A DNA stretch of 64,000 bases, taken from assembly GCF_026626705.1 (NCBI RefSeq), contig NZ_JAPNKC010000001.1:11836001-11900000 (forward strand), read 5' to 3'. Under the pieces are notes generated by a model. The model was not told the DNA's origin. It made no database searches and saw only the letters and a list, made by a program, of their open reading frames with translations. This stretch comes from Pyxidicoccus sp. MSG2 (lineage in GTDB: Bacteria > Myxococcota > Myxococcia > Myxococcales > Myxococcaceae). A program made the position numbers and the translations under genes. Of this stretch, positions 41,005 to 48,560 are shown one piece after another (position 1 is the first letter of the stretch; each line of letters opens with the position of its first letter).

Positions 41005-43359
41005 ATGCCGTTGAAGGAATACGAGCCGGGAAAAGCATTCAACGGAGTTGCCGGGAGGACCTTCGAGGAGTCCGAGCCCTCCTGGCCCAGTCCGATGCGA
41101 GCCAGGAAGGGCGCGGCCAACGTCGTCTTCATCGTCCTGGACGACACCGGCTTCGGACAACTGGGGTGCTACGGCTCACCCATCCGCACGCCGAACCTGG
41201 ACCGGCTCGCGGCGGGCGGTCTCCGGTACAACAACCTGCACACCACCGCGCTGTGCTCGCCCAGCCGCTCCTGCATCCTGACGGGCCGCAACCACCACTC
41301 CAACGCCATGGCGTGCATCACCGAAGGGGCCACCGGCTATCCAGGCTCCAACGGCATCATCCCCTTCGAGAACGGCTTCCTCTCCGAGGTGCTCCTGTCA
41401 CAGGGCTACAACACCTATGCCGTGGGCAAGTGGCACCTGACCCCCGCCGAACAGTCGAGCGCCGCCGGCCCCTACGACAGGTGGCCGCTGGGGCGCGGCT
41501 TCGAGCGCTACTACGGCTTCCTCGGGGGTGACACCCACCAGTACTACCCGGACCTCGTCCACGACAACCACCAGGTCCGGCCGCCGAAGACGCCGGAGCA
41601 GGGCTACCACCTCACCGAGGACCTGGTGGACCACGCCATCGAGTTCATCGCGGACTCCCGGCAGGTCGCCCCCGACAAGCCCTTCTTCCTCTACTTCGCG
41701 CCCGGCGCGATGCACGCCCCCCACCAGGTCCCGCGCGAGTGGGCGGACCGGTACAAGGGACAGTTCGACGACGGCTGGGACGCCTACCGCGAGAAGGTCT
41801 ACAAGCAGCAGATGAAGTTGGGGCTGTTGCCGCCCGGCACCCGCCTGTCCTCGAGAGACCCCGACGTCCAGGCCTGGAGCTCGCTGTCCGCCGACCAGCG
41901 CCGGCTCTATGCGCGGATGATGGAGGTGTTCGCCGGGTTCCTCGAGCACACCGACAATCAGATTGGCCGGCTCATCCAGTTCCTGGAGGGGGCGGGACAG
42001 CTCGAGAACACGATTCTCATGGTCGTCAGCGACAACGGTGCCAGCGCCGAGGGCGGCCCGAACGGGTCGGTCAACGAGAACCTGTTCTTCAACAACGTCC
42101 CCGAGCGGCTGGAGGACGGGCTCGCCGCCATCGACGAGCTGGGAGGGCCCAAGCACTTCAACCACTACCCGTTTGGCTGGGCCTGGGCGGGCAACACGCC
42201 CTTCCGCCGGTGGAAGCGTGAGACGTACCGTGGCGGCACCAGCGACCCGTTCATCGTCCACTGGCCCAAGGGCATCCAGGCGAAGGGCGAGGTCCGCAGC
42301 CAATACGCGCACGTGATCGACATGCTGCCCACCGTGCTGGAGTGCCTCGGGCTGGAGCCGCCAAAGCAGGTCCGCGGGGTGACGCAGTCACCCATCCAGG
42401 GCGTCTCGTTCGCCGCGAGCTTCAACGACGCGAAGGCGGAGAGCCTGCACCGCACGCAGTACTTCGAGATGTTCGCCCACCGGTCCATCTACCACGACGG
42501 CTGGCGCGCCGTCTGTCCGGTGCCCGGGCCGTCCTTCGCCGAGGCCGGCGTGGGCTTCGGTGAGATGATTGTCACCGAGGAGAAACTGCGCGAGCTGGAT
42601 GCGCACGGCTGGGAGCTGTACCACGTCGCCGAGGACTTCTCCGAGACGAGGAACGTCGCGGCGAAGAATCGCGAGAAGCTCATCGAGATGGTTGCGCTCT
42701 GGTACGTGGAGGCCGGCAAGTACAACGTGTTGCCGTTGGACAGCCGGGGTGCCACCCGGCTGGCCGATGACCGCCCGCAGCTTGCTAAGGGGCTCCAGCG
42801 CTACGTCTTCTTCCCCGGCACGTCGACCGTCTCGAACAAGATTGCCCCGCGCCTGCTCAACCGGCCGCACAGCATCACCGCCACCGTCGAAATCCAGAAC
42901 GGCGCCGAGGGCGTCCTCGTGGCGCAGGGCGGGTCATCCGGAGGGTACTCGCTCTACGTGAAGGACCACCGGCTGCACTACGCCTACAACTACGTGGGCA
43001 TGGAACACCACCACCTGGCCTCGAACGTGACGATTCCCGAGGGTCGCCACGAGCTGCGCTTCGAGTTCGAGCCCACGGGCCAGCCGGACATCAACCATGG
43101 CAGGGGCTCGCCGGGGCGGGCGCAGCTCTACATCGACCGCCAACTGGCCGGTCAGCTCCAGCTCCCGGTGACCATTCCGCTCGACATCGGCATCACCGAG
43201 GGCCTCACCTGCGGCCGGGATGAAGGCTCTTCCGTGACGACGGACTACAGCACTCCGTTCCCCTTCACCGGGACGCTGGAGCAGGTGGTGGTCGACGTGT
43301 CTGGCGACGTCATCGAGGACAAGGAAGCCGAGATGCGGAACATCATGGCCCACCAGTAG
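41005..43359 (+). CDS. Long arylsulfatase, CxPxR type
   Basis: A 784-residue sulfatase. NVVFIVLDDTGFGQLGCYG is the metal-binding start, Cys84 in LCSPSRSC (C-S-P-S-R) is the formylglycine site, GKWHLTPA is the substrate/metal loop, and VVSDNGASAEGG carries another metal ligand set. The last 150 residues (about 625-784) are beta-rich with TATVEIQNGAEG and YSLYVKDHRLHY and look like an extra lectin-like domain. It lacks a signal peptide. A GAAGGAG ribosome site supports the ATG. Its closest relatives are large arylsulfatases of the ArsA type. It follows the MgtC/SapB gene by 96 nt. Confidence 0.93.
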   Translation: MPLKEYEPGKAFNGVAGRTFEESEPSWPSPMRARKGAANVVFIVLDDTGFGQLGCYGSPIRTPNLDRLAAGGLRYNNLHTTALCSPSRSCILTGRNHHSNAMACITEGATGYPGSNGIIPFENGFLSEVLLSQGYNTYAVGKWHLTPAEQSSAAGPYDRWPLGRGFERYYGFLGGDTHQYYPDLVHDNHQVRPPKTPEQGYHLTEDLVDHAIEFIADSRQVAPDKPFFLYFAPGAMHAPHQVPREWADRYKGQFDDGWDAYREKVYKQQMKLGLLPPGTRLSSRDPDVQAWSSLSADQRRLYARMMEVFAGFLEHTDNQIGRLIQFLEGAGQLENTILMVVSDNGASAEGGPNGSVNENLFFNNVPERLEDGLAAIDELGGPKHFNHYPFGWAWAGNTPFRRWKRETYRGGTSDPFIVHWPKGIQAKGEVRSQYAHVIDMLPTVLECLGLEPPKQVRGVTQSPIQGVSFAASFNDAKAESLHRTQYFEMFAHRSIYHDGWRAVCPVPGPSFAEAGVGFGEMIVTEEKLRELDAHGWELYHVAEDFSETRNVAAKNREKLIEMVALWYVEAGKYNVLPLDSRGATRLADDRPQLAKGLQRYVFFPGTSTVSNKIAPRLLNRPHSITATVEIQNGAEGVLVAQGGSSGGYSLYVKDHRLHYAYNYVGMEHHHLASNVTIPEGRHELRFEFEPTGQPDINHGRGSPGRAQLYIDRQLAGQLQLPVTIPLDIGITEGLTCGRDEGSSVTTDYSTPFPFTGTLEQVVVDVSGDVIEDKEAEMRNIMAHQ

Positions 43360-43578
43360 CGGCATGCGCGCGTGCCGCGGGGAAGGGTGTTCGCCCTTCC
43401 TCGCGGACCGCGACGCGGGTGTCATCAGCGAGCCGCTTGGCCCTCCCAGGAGGGATGGGTGTCCTTCCACCATCGGCTAGCCACCCTGTGCGACGTGCGA
43501 GAGCGGCCCGCGGCCCGGCAAGGGTCGGAGGGCATGGAGCCCGAGGGCGGTCCGCACGGTACGGGAAGGCGGAGCGGC

Positions 43579-45261
43579 ATGGCATCGCAGGAGAAGAAGG
43601 GCAAGACGTCAGGCAACGGTCACGGCGGCAACGGTCACGGCAAGAGCGGCGTGCAGCGAAAGCCGAACATCCTGGTCATCTGGGGTGACGACATCGGCCT
43701 CTGGAACGTCAGCGCGTACAACCAGGGGATGATGGGCTACCGCACGCCCAACATCGACCGCATCGCGAAGGAAGGCGCGCTGCTGACGGACTGCTACGGG
43801 CAGCAGAGCTGCACCGCGGGCCGCGCGGCGTTCATCACCGGCATGAACCCGCTGCGCACGGGGCTCACGACCATTGGCATGCCGGGCGCGGACTACGGGC
43901 TCCAGGAGGGCGACCCCACCATCGCGGAGCTGCTGAAGCCACTGGGCTACACCTGCGGCCAGTTCGGGAAGAACCACCTGGGGGACTCGAACCGGTTCCT
44001 GCCCACGGTGCACGGCTTCGACGAGTTCCACGGCAACCTCTACCACCTCAACGCGGAGAACGAGCCGGAGTGCCCGGACTACCCGAAGGACCCGGCCTTC
44101 AAGGCGAAGTTCGGCCCGCGGGGCGTGCTCCACTGCCATGCCACGGACCGCGACGATCCCACGGAGGATCCGCGCTGGGGGCGCGTGGGCCGGCAGCGCA
44201 TCGAGGACACGGGCCCGCTGACGAAGAAGCGGATGGAGACGGTGGACGAGGAGTTCCTGGCCTCCTCGCTCTCCTTCATGGAGCGCGCGGCGAAGGACAA
44301 CAAGCCCTTCTTCATCTGGCACAACACCACGCGCACGCACGTGTGGACGTTCCTGCAGGAGAAGTACCGCAACAAGACGGGCAAGGGGCTGTACGCGGAC
44401 GCCATGACGGAGCTGGACGACCACGTCGGCGTGCTCCTGGCCAAGCTCGACGAGCTGGGCATCGCCGACAACACCCTCGTCGTCTTCTCCACGGACAACG
44501 GCGTGGAGAAGATGGGCTGGCCGGATGGCGGCAATGCCCCGTTCCGGGGTGAGAAGGGCTCCACCTGGGAGGGCGGCGTCCGGGTCCCCTGCGCGGTGCG
44601 CTGGCCGGGCGTCATCGAGCCGGGTCGCGTCATCAACGACATCTTCGCCCACGAGGACTGGATGCCGACGCTGGTCGCCGCGGCGGGCGGCGCGGAGGAC
44701 CTGGTCGAGAAGTGCAAGCAGGGCTACCAGGTGGGGAACAAGAAGTTCCGCGTCCACCTGGACGGGTACGACCAGCGCACGTTGCTGGCCGGTACCGAGC
44801 CCGGCCGGCGCCATGAGTTCATCTACGTCCTCGACAGCGGCAACATCGCCGCGGTGCGGTACGACGACTGGAAGGTCATCTTCAGCTACCAGGACGGCGA
44901 GGGCCCCGACATGTGGTTCAGCGGCAAGCGCTTCAACCCGGCGTGGCCGTACCTCTTCAACCTGCGCTCCGACCCGTTCGAGTACGCGACGCACTCGGGC
45001 CTGTACACGAGCTGGTACGGCGAGCGCATGTTCCTCTTCGTCCCGGCCCAGGGGCTGGTGAAGAAGTTCGCGGAGAGCCTCATCGAGTTCATCCCCAGCC
45101 AGGCACCGGGCAGCCTGAGCATCGGGCCCCTGAAGGAGCGCGTGAAGGAGAAGATGCGGCAGGCCCAGAACGACGGGAAGTCCGAGGTGGGTGACCAGGT
45201 CATGGCGCTCGCCAACGACGTGGAGGAGGCCCTCCGCCGCTTCCAGCAGAGCCACGCATAG
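43579..45261 (+). CDS. Sulfatase, CxAxR type, Gly/His-rich N-terminus
   Basis: A 560-residue sulfatase related to the enzyme at 38654. The first 28 residues are Lys/Gly/His-rich (GNGHGGNGHGKSG) and no signal peptide follows. NILVIWGDDIGLWN leads to Cys78 in SCTAGRAAFITG (formylglycine motif), GKNHLGDSNRF and FSTDNGVEKM. The C-terminal 40 residues form a charged helix. GGAG lies about 5 nt before the ATG at 43579. The Gly/His tract could bind metal ions. It is in the same direction as the preceding sulfatase after 219 nt and ends at a hairpin. Confidence 0.92.
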   Translation: MASQEKKGKTSGNGHGGNGHGKSGVQRKPNILVIWGDDIGLWNVSAYNQGMMGYRTPNIDRIAKEGALLTDCYGQQSCTAGRAAFITGMNPLRTGLTTIGMPGADYGLQEGDPTIAELLKPLGYTCGQFGKNHLGDSNRFLPTVHGFDEFHGNLYHLNAENEPECPDYPKDPAFKAKFGPRGVLHCHATDRDDPTEDPRWGRVGRQRIEDTGPLTKKRMETVDEEFLASSLSFMERAAKDNKPFFIWHNTTRTHVWTFLQEKYRNKTGKGLYADAMTELDDHVGVLLAKLDELGIADNTLVVFSTDNGVEKMGWPDGGNAPFRGEKGSTWEGGVRVPCAVRWPGVIEPGRVINDIFAHEDWMPTLVAAAGGAEDLVEKCKQGYQVGNKKFRVHLDGYDQRTLLAGTEPGRRHEFIYVLDSGNIAAVRYDDWKVIFSYQDGEGPDMWFSGKRFNPAWPYLFNLRSDPFEYATHSGLYTSWYGERMFLFVPAQGLVKKFAESLIEFIPSQAPGSLSIGPLKERVKEKMRQAQNDGKSEVGDQVMALANDVEEALRRFQQSHA

Positions 45262-45295
45262 TCTTTCGCGTCAGGAGCCAGCCAGAACAGGGGCT

Positions 45296-45321
45296 CGGCT
45301 CCCTGCTCGCCCTGGGAGCCG
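45296..45321 (+). terminator. Terminator hairpin after the third sulfatase
   Basis: CGGCTCCC and GGGAGCCG form a perfect 8-bp stem with a 10-nt loop, 34 nt after the stop codon. Confidence 0.6.
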
Positions 45322-45366
45322 CATGGGCTGTCCGCTCGCCAGGGCGAGCCTTATCTAGAAGGCGGC

Positions 45367-46440
45367 ATGCTGACTCCGCCTTCTTCCCATCCCGGCCTGC
45401 CGATGCGCGAGAAACATCCCGCCCAGCAGGGGGATGGACGCGGGCGGCTCCCGCCCCAGCGCGAGAAGCTCCTCCAGGCGCGCATCAAGGACCTGGCGCT
45501 CCGGCTGTCGGGCACGCAGCTGGAGCGCGACATCGCCCAGCTCCACGCGGAGCTGGAAGCCAAGGGCATCTCCTTCAAGCCCCAGTGCTACCTGTCCGAC
45601 GAGTGGGGCTGCCCGTCCGGCGTCCCCGTCATCGGCGTGCCCTTCTATCTGGCGGACGCGGAGCTGCACTCGATTGAAGAGGAGCTGGGCGGAGGCGTGG
45701 AGACGGAGGAGGAAATCCTCATGTACCTCCGCCATGAAGCGGGCCACGCCTTCAACTACGCCTACCGCCTCTACGACACGGACGAGTGGCGCAAGGTGTT
45801 CGGCGACTACTCGCGCCCCTACCGCGACGACTACAAGGCGCGGCCCTTCTCGCGGCGCTACGTCCACCACATCTCCGGCTGGTACGCGCAGAAGCACCCC
45901 GACGAGGACTTCGCGGAGACGTTCGCCGTCTGGCTCACCCCCGGCAGCGAGTGGCGCAAGCGCTACCAGGGCTGGGGCGCGCTGAAGAAGCTCCAGTACG
46001 TGGAGGACACGGTGGCACGGCTCGGCCGCGCGCCGCCGCTGGTGCAGCTCGCCGAGCCGGACCTCACCACGGAGGAGATGGAGGGCACCGTCCTGGACCA
46101 CTACCGCCAGCGCGAGCTGGACGCGAAGGTGGACCTGGAGCTGCGCGACGCCTTCGACCAGGCGCTGGAGGACATCTTCTATGGCCCGGGCGAAGCGCCC
46201 GCCCGCGCGGAGACGCTGGTCCGCTCCGAGCGCCAGCGCCTGTTGAGCGCGGTGAGCCGCTACACCGGCGTGAGCCCCAACGTGGTGCGCGCCCTGGTGG
46301 ACCACCTCGCCGAGCGCACCGCGACACTCGGCCTCACCCTGCACCCGGACGACAGCCGCGAGGCCGCCGTCCACATCGCCTCGCTGGTGACGGCGTTGGC
46401 GATGAACCACCTCTACACCGACCGCTTCTACGAGGAATGA
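45367..46440 (+). CDS. Putative zinc-binding metallopeptidase
   Basis: A 357-residue soluble protein. HEAGH at 123-127 (YLRHEAGHAFNYAYR) is the zinc site, and DEDFAETFAVWL near 179 supplies the further acidic ligand, as in other gluzincin-like peptidases. The first 30 residues are basic/Pro-rich with no signal. The C-terminal half is helical with conserved-looking charged residues and no second domain I recognise. The ATG has an AAGGCGG site. It is followed after 2 nt by an ATP-grasp ligase gene, so the two are translated as a pair. Such peptidase/ligase pairs are often encoded together. The substrate is unknown. Confidence 0.85.
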   Translation: MLTPPSSHPGLPMREKHPAQQGDGRGRLPPQREKLLQARIKDLALRLSGTQLERDIAQLHAELEAKGISFKPQCYLSDEWGCPSGVPVIGVPFYLADAELHSIEEELGGGVETEEEILMYLRHEAGHAFNYAYRLYDTDEWRKVFGDYSRPYRDDYKARPFSRRYVHHISGWYAQKHPDEDFAETFAVWLTPGSEWRKRYQGWGALKKLQYVEDTVARLGRAPPLVQLAEPDLTTEEMEGTVLDHYRQRELDAKVDLELRDAFDQALEDIFYGPGEAPARAETLVRSERQRLLSAVSRYTGVSPNVVRALVDHLAERTATLGLTLHPDDSREAAVHIASLVTALAMNHLYTDRFYEE

Positions 46441-46442
46441 CC

Positions 46443-47477
46443 ATGCCCGTTGGCCCCCTGCGCATCGCGGTCCTCCACTACCAGCCGAAGGGCGAGGCGC
46501 CCGACGCCGTCGTCGGCCAGGTGCGCGCCGCCCTGGAGGAGGCGGGCCACACGACGGTGGACGTCGGCGTGGACGAGAGCGTCACCGACCTCATGCGCCA
46601 GGTGTCGTGGAGCCGCGCGGACCTCGTCTTCAACATCTGCGAGACGTTCGCCGAGGACTACCGGCTGGAAGTGAATGTGGCCGCGGTGCTGGAGCTGGCG
46701 CGAGTGCCCTTCACGGGCTCGGGCACGGCGGGGCTCCTGCTGGCGCAGGACAAGATCCTCGCCAAGCAGCTCCTCCAGTTCCACGGCGTGCTCACCCCGC
46801 GCTTCGCGACGTTCGACGGCGACTCCTTCCAGACGAGCGCCGACCTCAAGTTCCCGCTCATCGTGAAGCCGGCGCGCTCGGACGCCTCCATGGGGCTGGG
46901 CGTGGAGAAGGACATGGAGGGGTTGGCCCGGCGCGTGCGGAAGATTCGCGAGGAGTACGACGACGAGGCGCTCGCGGAGGAGTTCATCGAGGGGCGTGAG
47001 CTCTACGTGGGCGTGCTCGGCGACCACGCGAATCCGGACGTGCTGCCGGTGGTGGAGCTGGACTTCGGCAAGAAGTGGAGCCGCAAGCGGATGAAGATTG
47101 CCAACCGCGAGGTGAAGTTCGCGCCGGAGACGGAGGGCAGTCCCCGGCTGGTGATGCCGCATGACCTGTCGGACGAGCTGCGCGGCCGCGTGGAGCGGGC
47201 CGCGGTGACGGCCTTCCGAGCGCTCAAGCTGCGCGACTACGCCCGCATCGACTTCCGCGTGTCCAGCCGCACGAACGAGCCGTACCTCCTGGAGGTGAAC
47301 CCCAATCCCTACCTGGAGGCGCAGTGCGAGGTGGCGCTCGGCGCGCGCGAGCGGGGCATGTCCTACGCGCAGCTCGTGCAGCGCATCGTCGAGGTGGCTG
47401 CCCGCCGCCATGGCCTGACGAAGGGCCGGGCGCCCCGCGCCACGCCTCCTGCTTCCGGGCACGTCACCGCGCACTGA
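46443..47477 (+). CDS. D-Ala-D-Ala-ligase-like ATP-grasp enzyme
   Basis: A 344-residue ATP-grasp ligase that would join a carboxyl group to an amine with ATP. LIVKPARSDASMGLG near 140, ALAEEFIEGRELYVGVLG near 180, DYARIDFRV near 260 and LEVNPNPYLE near 282 are the ATP/Mg and substrate blocks. Compared with true Ddl it lacks the typical N-terminal EHDVS-like substrate loop, so the substrate is likely another peptide or amino acid. GAGGAA lies about 7 nt before the ATG. The gene starts 2 nt after the metallopeptidase stop. A modest Thr/Pro-rich tail ends the protein. Confidence 0.88.
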   Translation: MPVGPLRIAVLHYQPKGEAPDAVVGQVRAALEEAGHTTVDVGVDESVTDLMRQVSWSRADLVFNICETFAEDYRLEVNVAAVLELARVPFTGSGTAGLLLAQDKILAKQLLQFHGVLTPRFATFDGDSFQTSADLKFPLIVKPARSDASMGLGVEKDMEGLARRVRKIREEYDDEALAEEFIEGRELYVGVLGDHANPDVLPVVELDFGKKWSRKRMKIANREVKFAPETEGSPRLVMPHDLSDELRGRVERAAVTAFRALKLRDYARIDFRVSSRTNEPYLLEVNPNPYLEAQCEVALGARERGMSYAQLVQRIVEVAARRHGLTKGRAPRATPPASGHVTAH

Positions 47478-47488
47478 GCGGCCCAGCG

Positions 47489-47514
47489 CCGCGGGGCTCC
47501 AGAATCGGCCCCGC
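47489..47514 (+). terminator. Terminator hairpin after the ATP-grasp gene
   Basis: CGCGGGGC and GCCCCGCG form a perfect 8-bp stem with a 10-nt loop, 11 nt after the stop codon. The following sequence can form a competing hairpin because the GCGCCGCGGGGCTCC block occurs twice. Confidence 0.55.
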
Positions 47515-47667
47515 GCCGCGGGGCTCCGGCGTCGCGCCGGTTGAAGCGGGCGGGGTGGGGCGTTATAGCCGGGCACGCACGGCTGCTCATGGTGAGCGCG
47601 CCGAGCCCGGACGAGGCGCGCCGTACCCGGTCAGGACAAGACGACGCGAACACGGGAGTCGTGCGTC

Positions 47668-48000
47668 ATGTCGTGGGTCCTTCTCGTCATCGCCGGGCTG
47701 CTCGAGGTCTGCTGGGCCATCGGGCTGAAGTACACCGAGGGCTTCACTCGCCCCATCCCCAGCATCCTCACCGGTTCCGCCATCGTCGCCAGCATGGTGC
47801 TGCTGGGCCTGGCCGCGAAGTCGCTGCCCATCGGCACGGCCTACGCGGTCTGGGTGGGCATTGGCGCGCTGGGCGCGGCCGTGCTGGGCATGGTCCTCTT
47901 CCACGAGCCCGCCACGCCGCTGCGCATCTTCTTCCTGTCGCTGCTGCTCGTCGCCATCGTCGGGCTGAAGGCCACGAGCGGCGTCGGCGAAGCCCCCTGA
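47668..48000 (+). CDS. sugE: SMR-family exporter, SugE/Gdx type
   Basis: A 110-residue protein with four TM helices and the proton-coupled Glu13 in GLLEVCWAIGLK. The LEVCWAIGLKYTEGFTR signature is characteristic of SugE/Gdx guanidinium exporters rather than EmrE-type drug pumps. It functions as an antiparallel or dual-topology dimer. The upstream region shows no guanidine riboswitch that I can recognise. The ribosome site GGGAG lies about 10 nt before the ATG. A strong hairpin follows. Confidence 0.9.
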   Translation: MSWVLLVIAGLLEVCWAIGLKYTEGFTRPIPSILTGSAIVASMVLLGLAAKSLPIGTAYAVWVGIGALGAAVLGMVLFHEPATPLRIFFLSLLLVAIVGLKATSGVGEAP

Positions 48001-48011
48001 GGCTTCCCGGG

Positions 48012-48046
48012 GGACGGGGCGGAGTTTTTTCAGCCCCGCCCCGTCC
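48012..48046 (+). terminator. Terminator hairpin after the SMR gene
   Basis: GGACGGGGCGG and CCGCCCCGTCC form a perfect 11-bp stem. The loop contains TTTTTT. It begins 11 nt after the stop codon. Confidence 0.7.
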
Positions 48047-48148
48047 GCGCCTTCCATTTCTACAGGGACGCAAGAGAGGGTGGCCGCAAGAGTTCGATTT
48101 TCCTCATCGTGGCGTTGGCACGCGGACTGCTTTGGGCAGCAACCGCGT

Positions 48149-48451
48149 ATGAGGTCTCCCAAGAACATCCACCGCCCGTACACGGTCGAAATCGCGACCG
48201 AGGCCTGGGGACAGGTCTCCCACCTGCCACGCGAAACCTATCGCGCCATCCAGGCCCGGCTGGAGTCGCTGGCCTGGCAGGCCGCGCTGGCGTCCCAGGA
48301 AGCGCCCGGGGAGGAAGTCCCGAGCTTCCGAATCGAGGACCTCACCATCCACTACGCGGTGGATGCGCGGCGCCGCCTCATCGAGCTCGTGCGCATCTCC
48401 CGGGCGCACGGTCCGGCCTCCGAGTCCCGGCGCGAAGAGACGCAGGGCTGA
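48149..48451 (+). CDS. Small RelE/ParE-like protein, orphan
   Basis: A 100-residue basic protein. The pattern YTVEIATEAWGQVSHL, two helices with AIQARLESLAW, IHYAVDARRRLIELVRIS and a basic tail resembles the RelE/ParE toxin fold (beta-alpha-alpha-beta-beta). No antitoxin-like gene is adjacent upstream or downstream, since the SMR gene and a histidine kinase gene flank it. The active-site residues cannot be confirmed by eye. The ATG at 48149 lacks a strong ribosome site. It could instead be an unrelated small enzyme or regulatory protein. Confidence 0.65.
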   Translation: MRSPKNIHRPYTVEIATEAWGQVSHLPRETYRAIQARLESLAWQAALASQEAPGEEVPSFRIEDLTIHYAVDARRRLIELVRISRAHGPASESRREETQG

Positions 48452-48560
48452 GGACGGGCGGGCAGGCGCGGGAATGGGGGCTCATGCGCTCCGCCCCGGG
48501 CGTGCAGGGCAGGACACGCCTCCGCCGGTGGACGGCCGGTGTGGTGACTACCTTCCACGC

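Noticed and set aside
47515..47667. Guanidine riboswitch before the SMR exporter gene
   Set aside because: The gene looks like SugE/Gdx, which often has one, but I found no conserved guanidine-I, -II or -III core in the leader. Only a weak hairpin around GACGC/GCGTC near the start codon is present.
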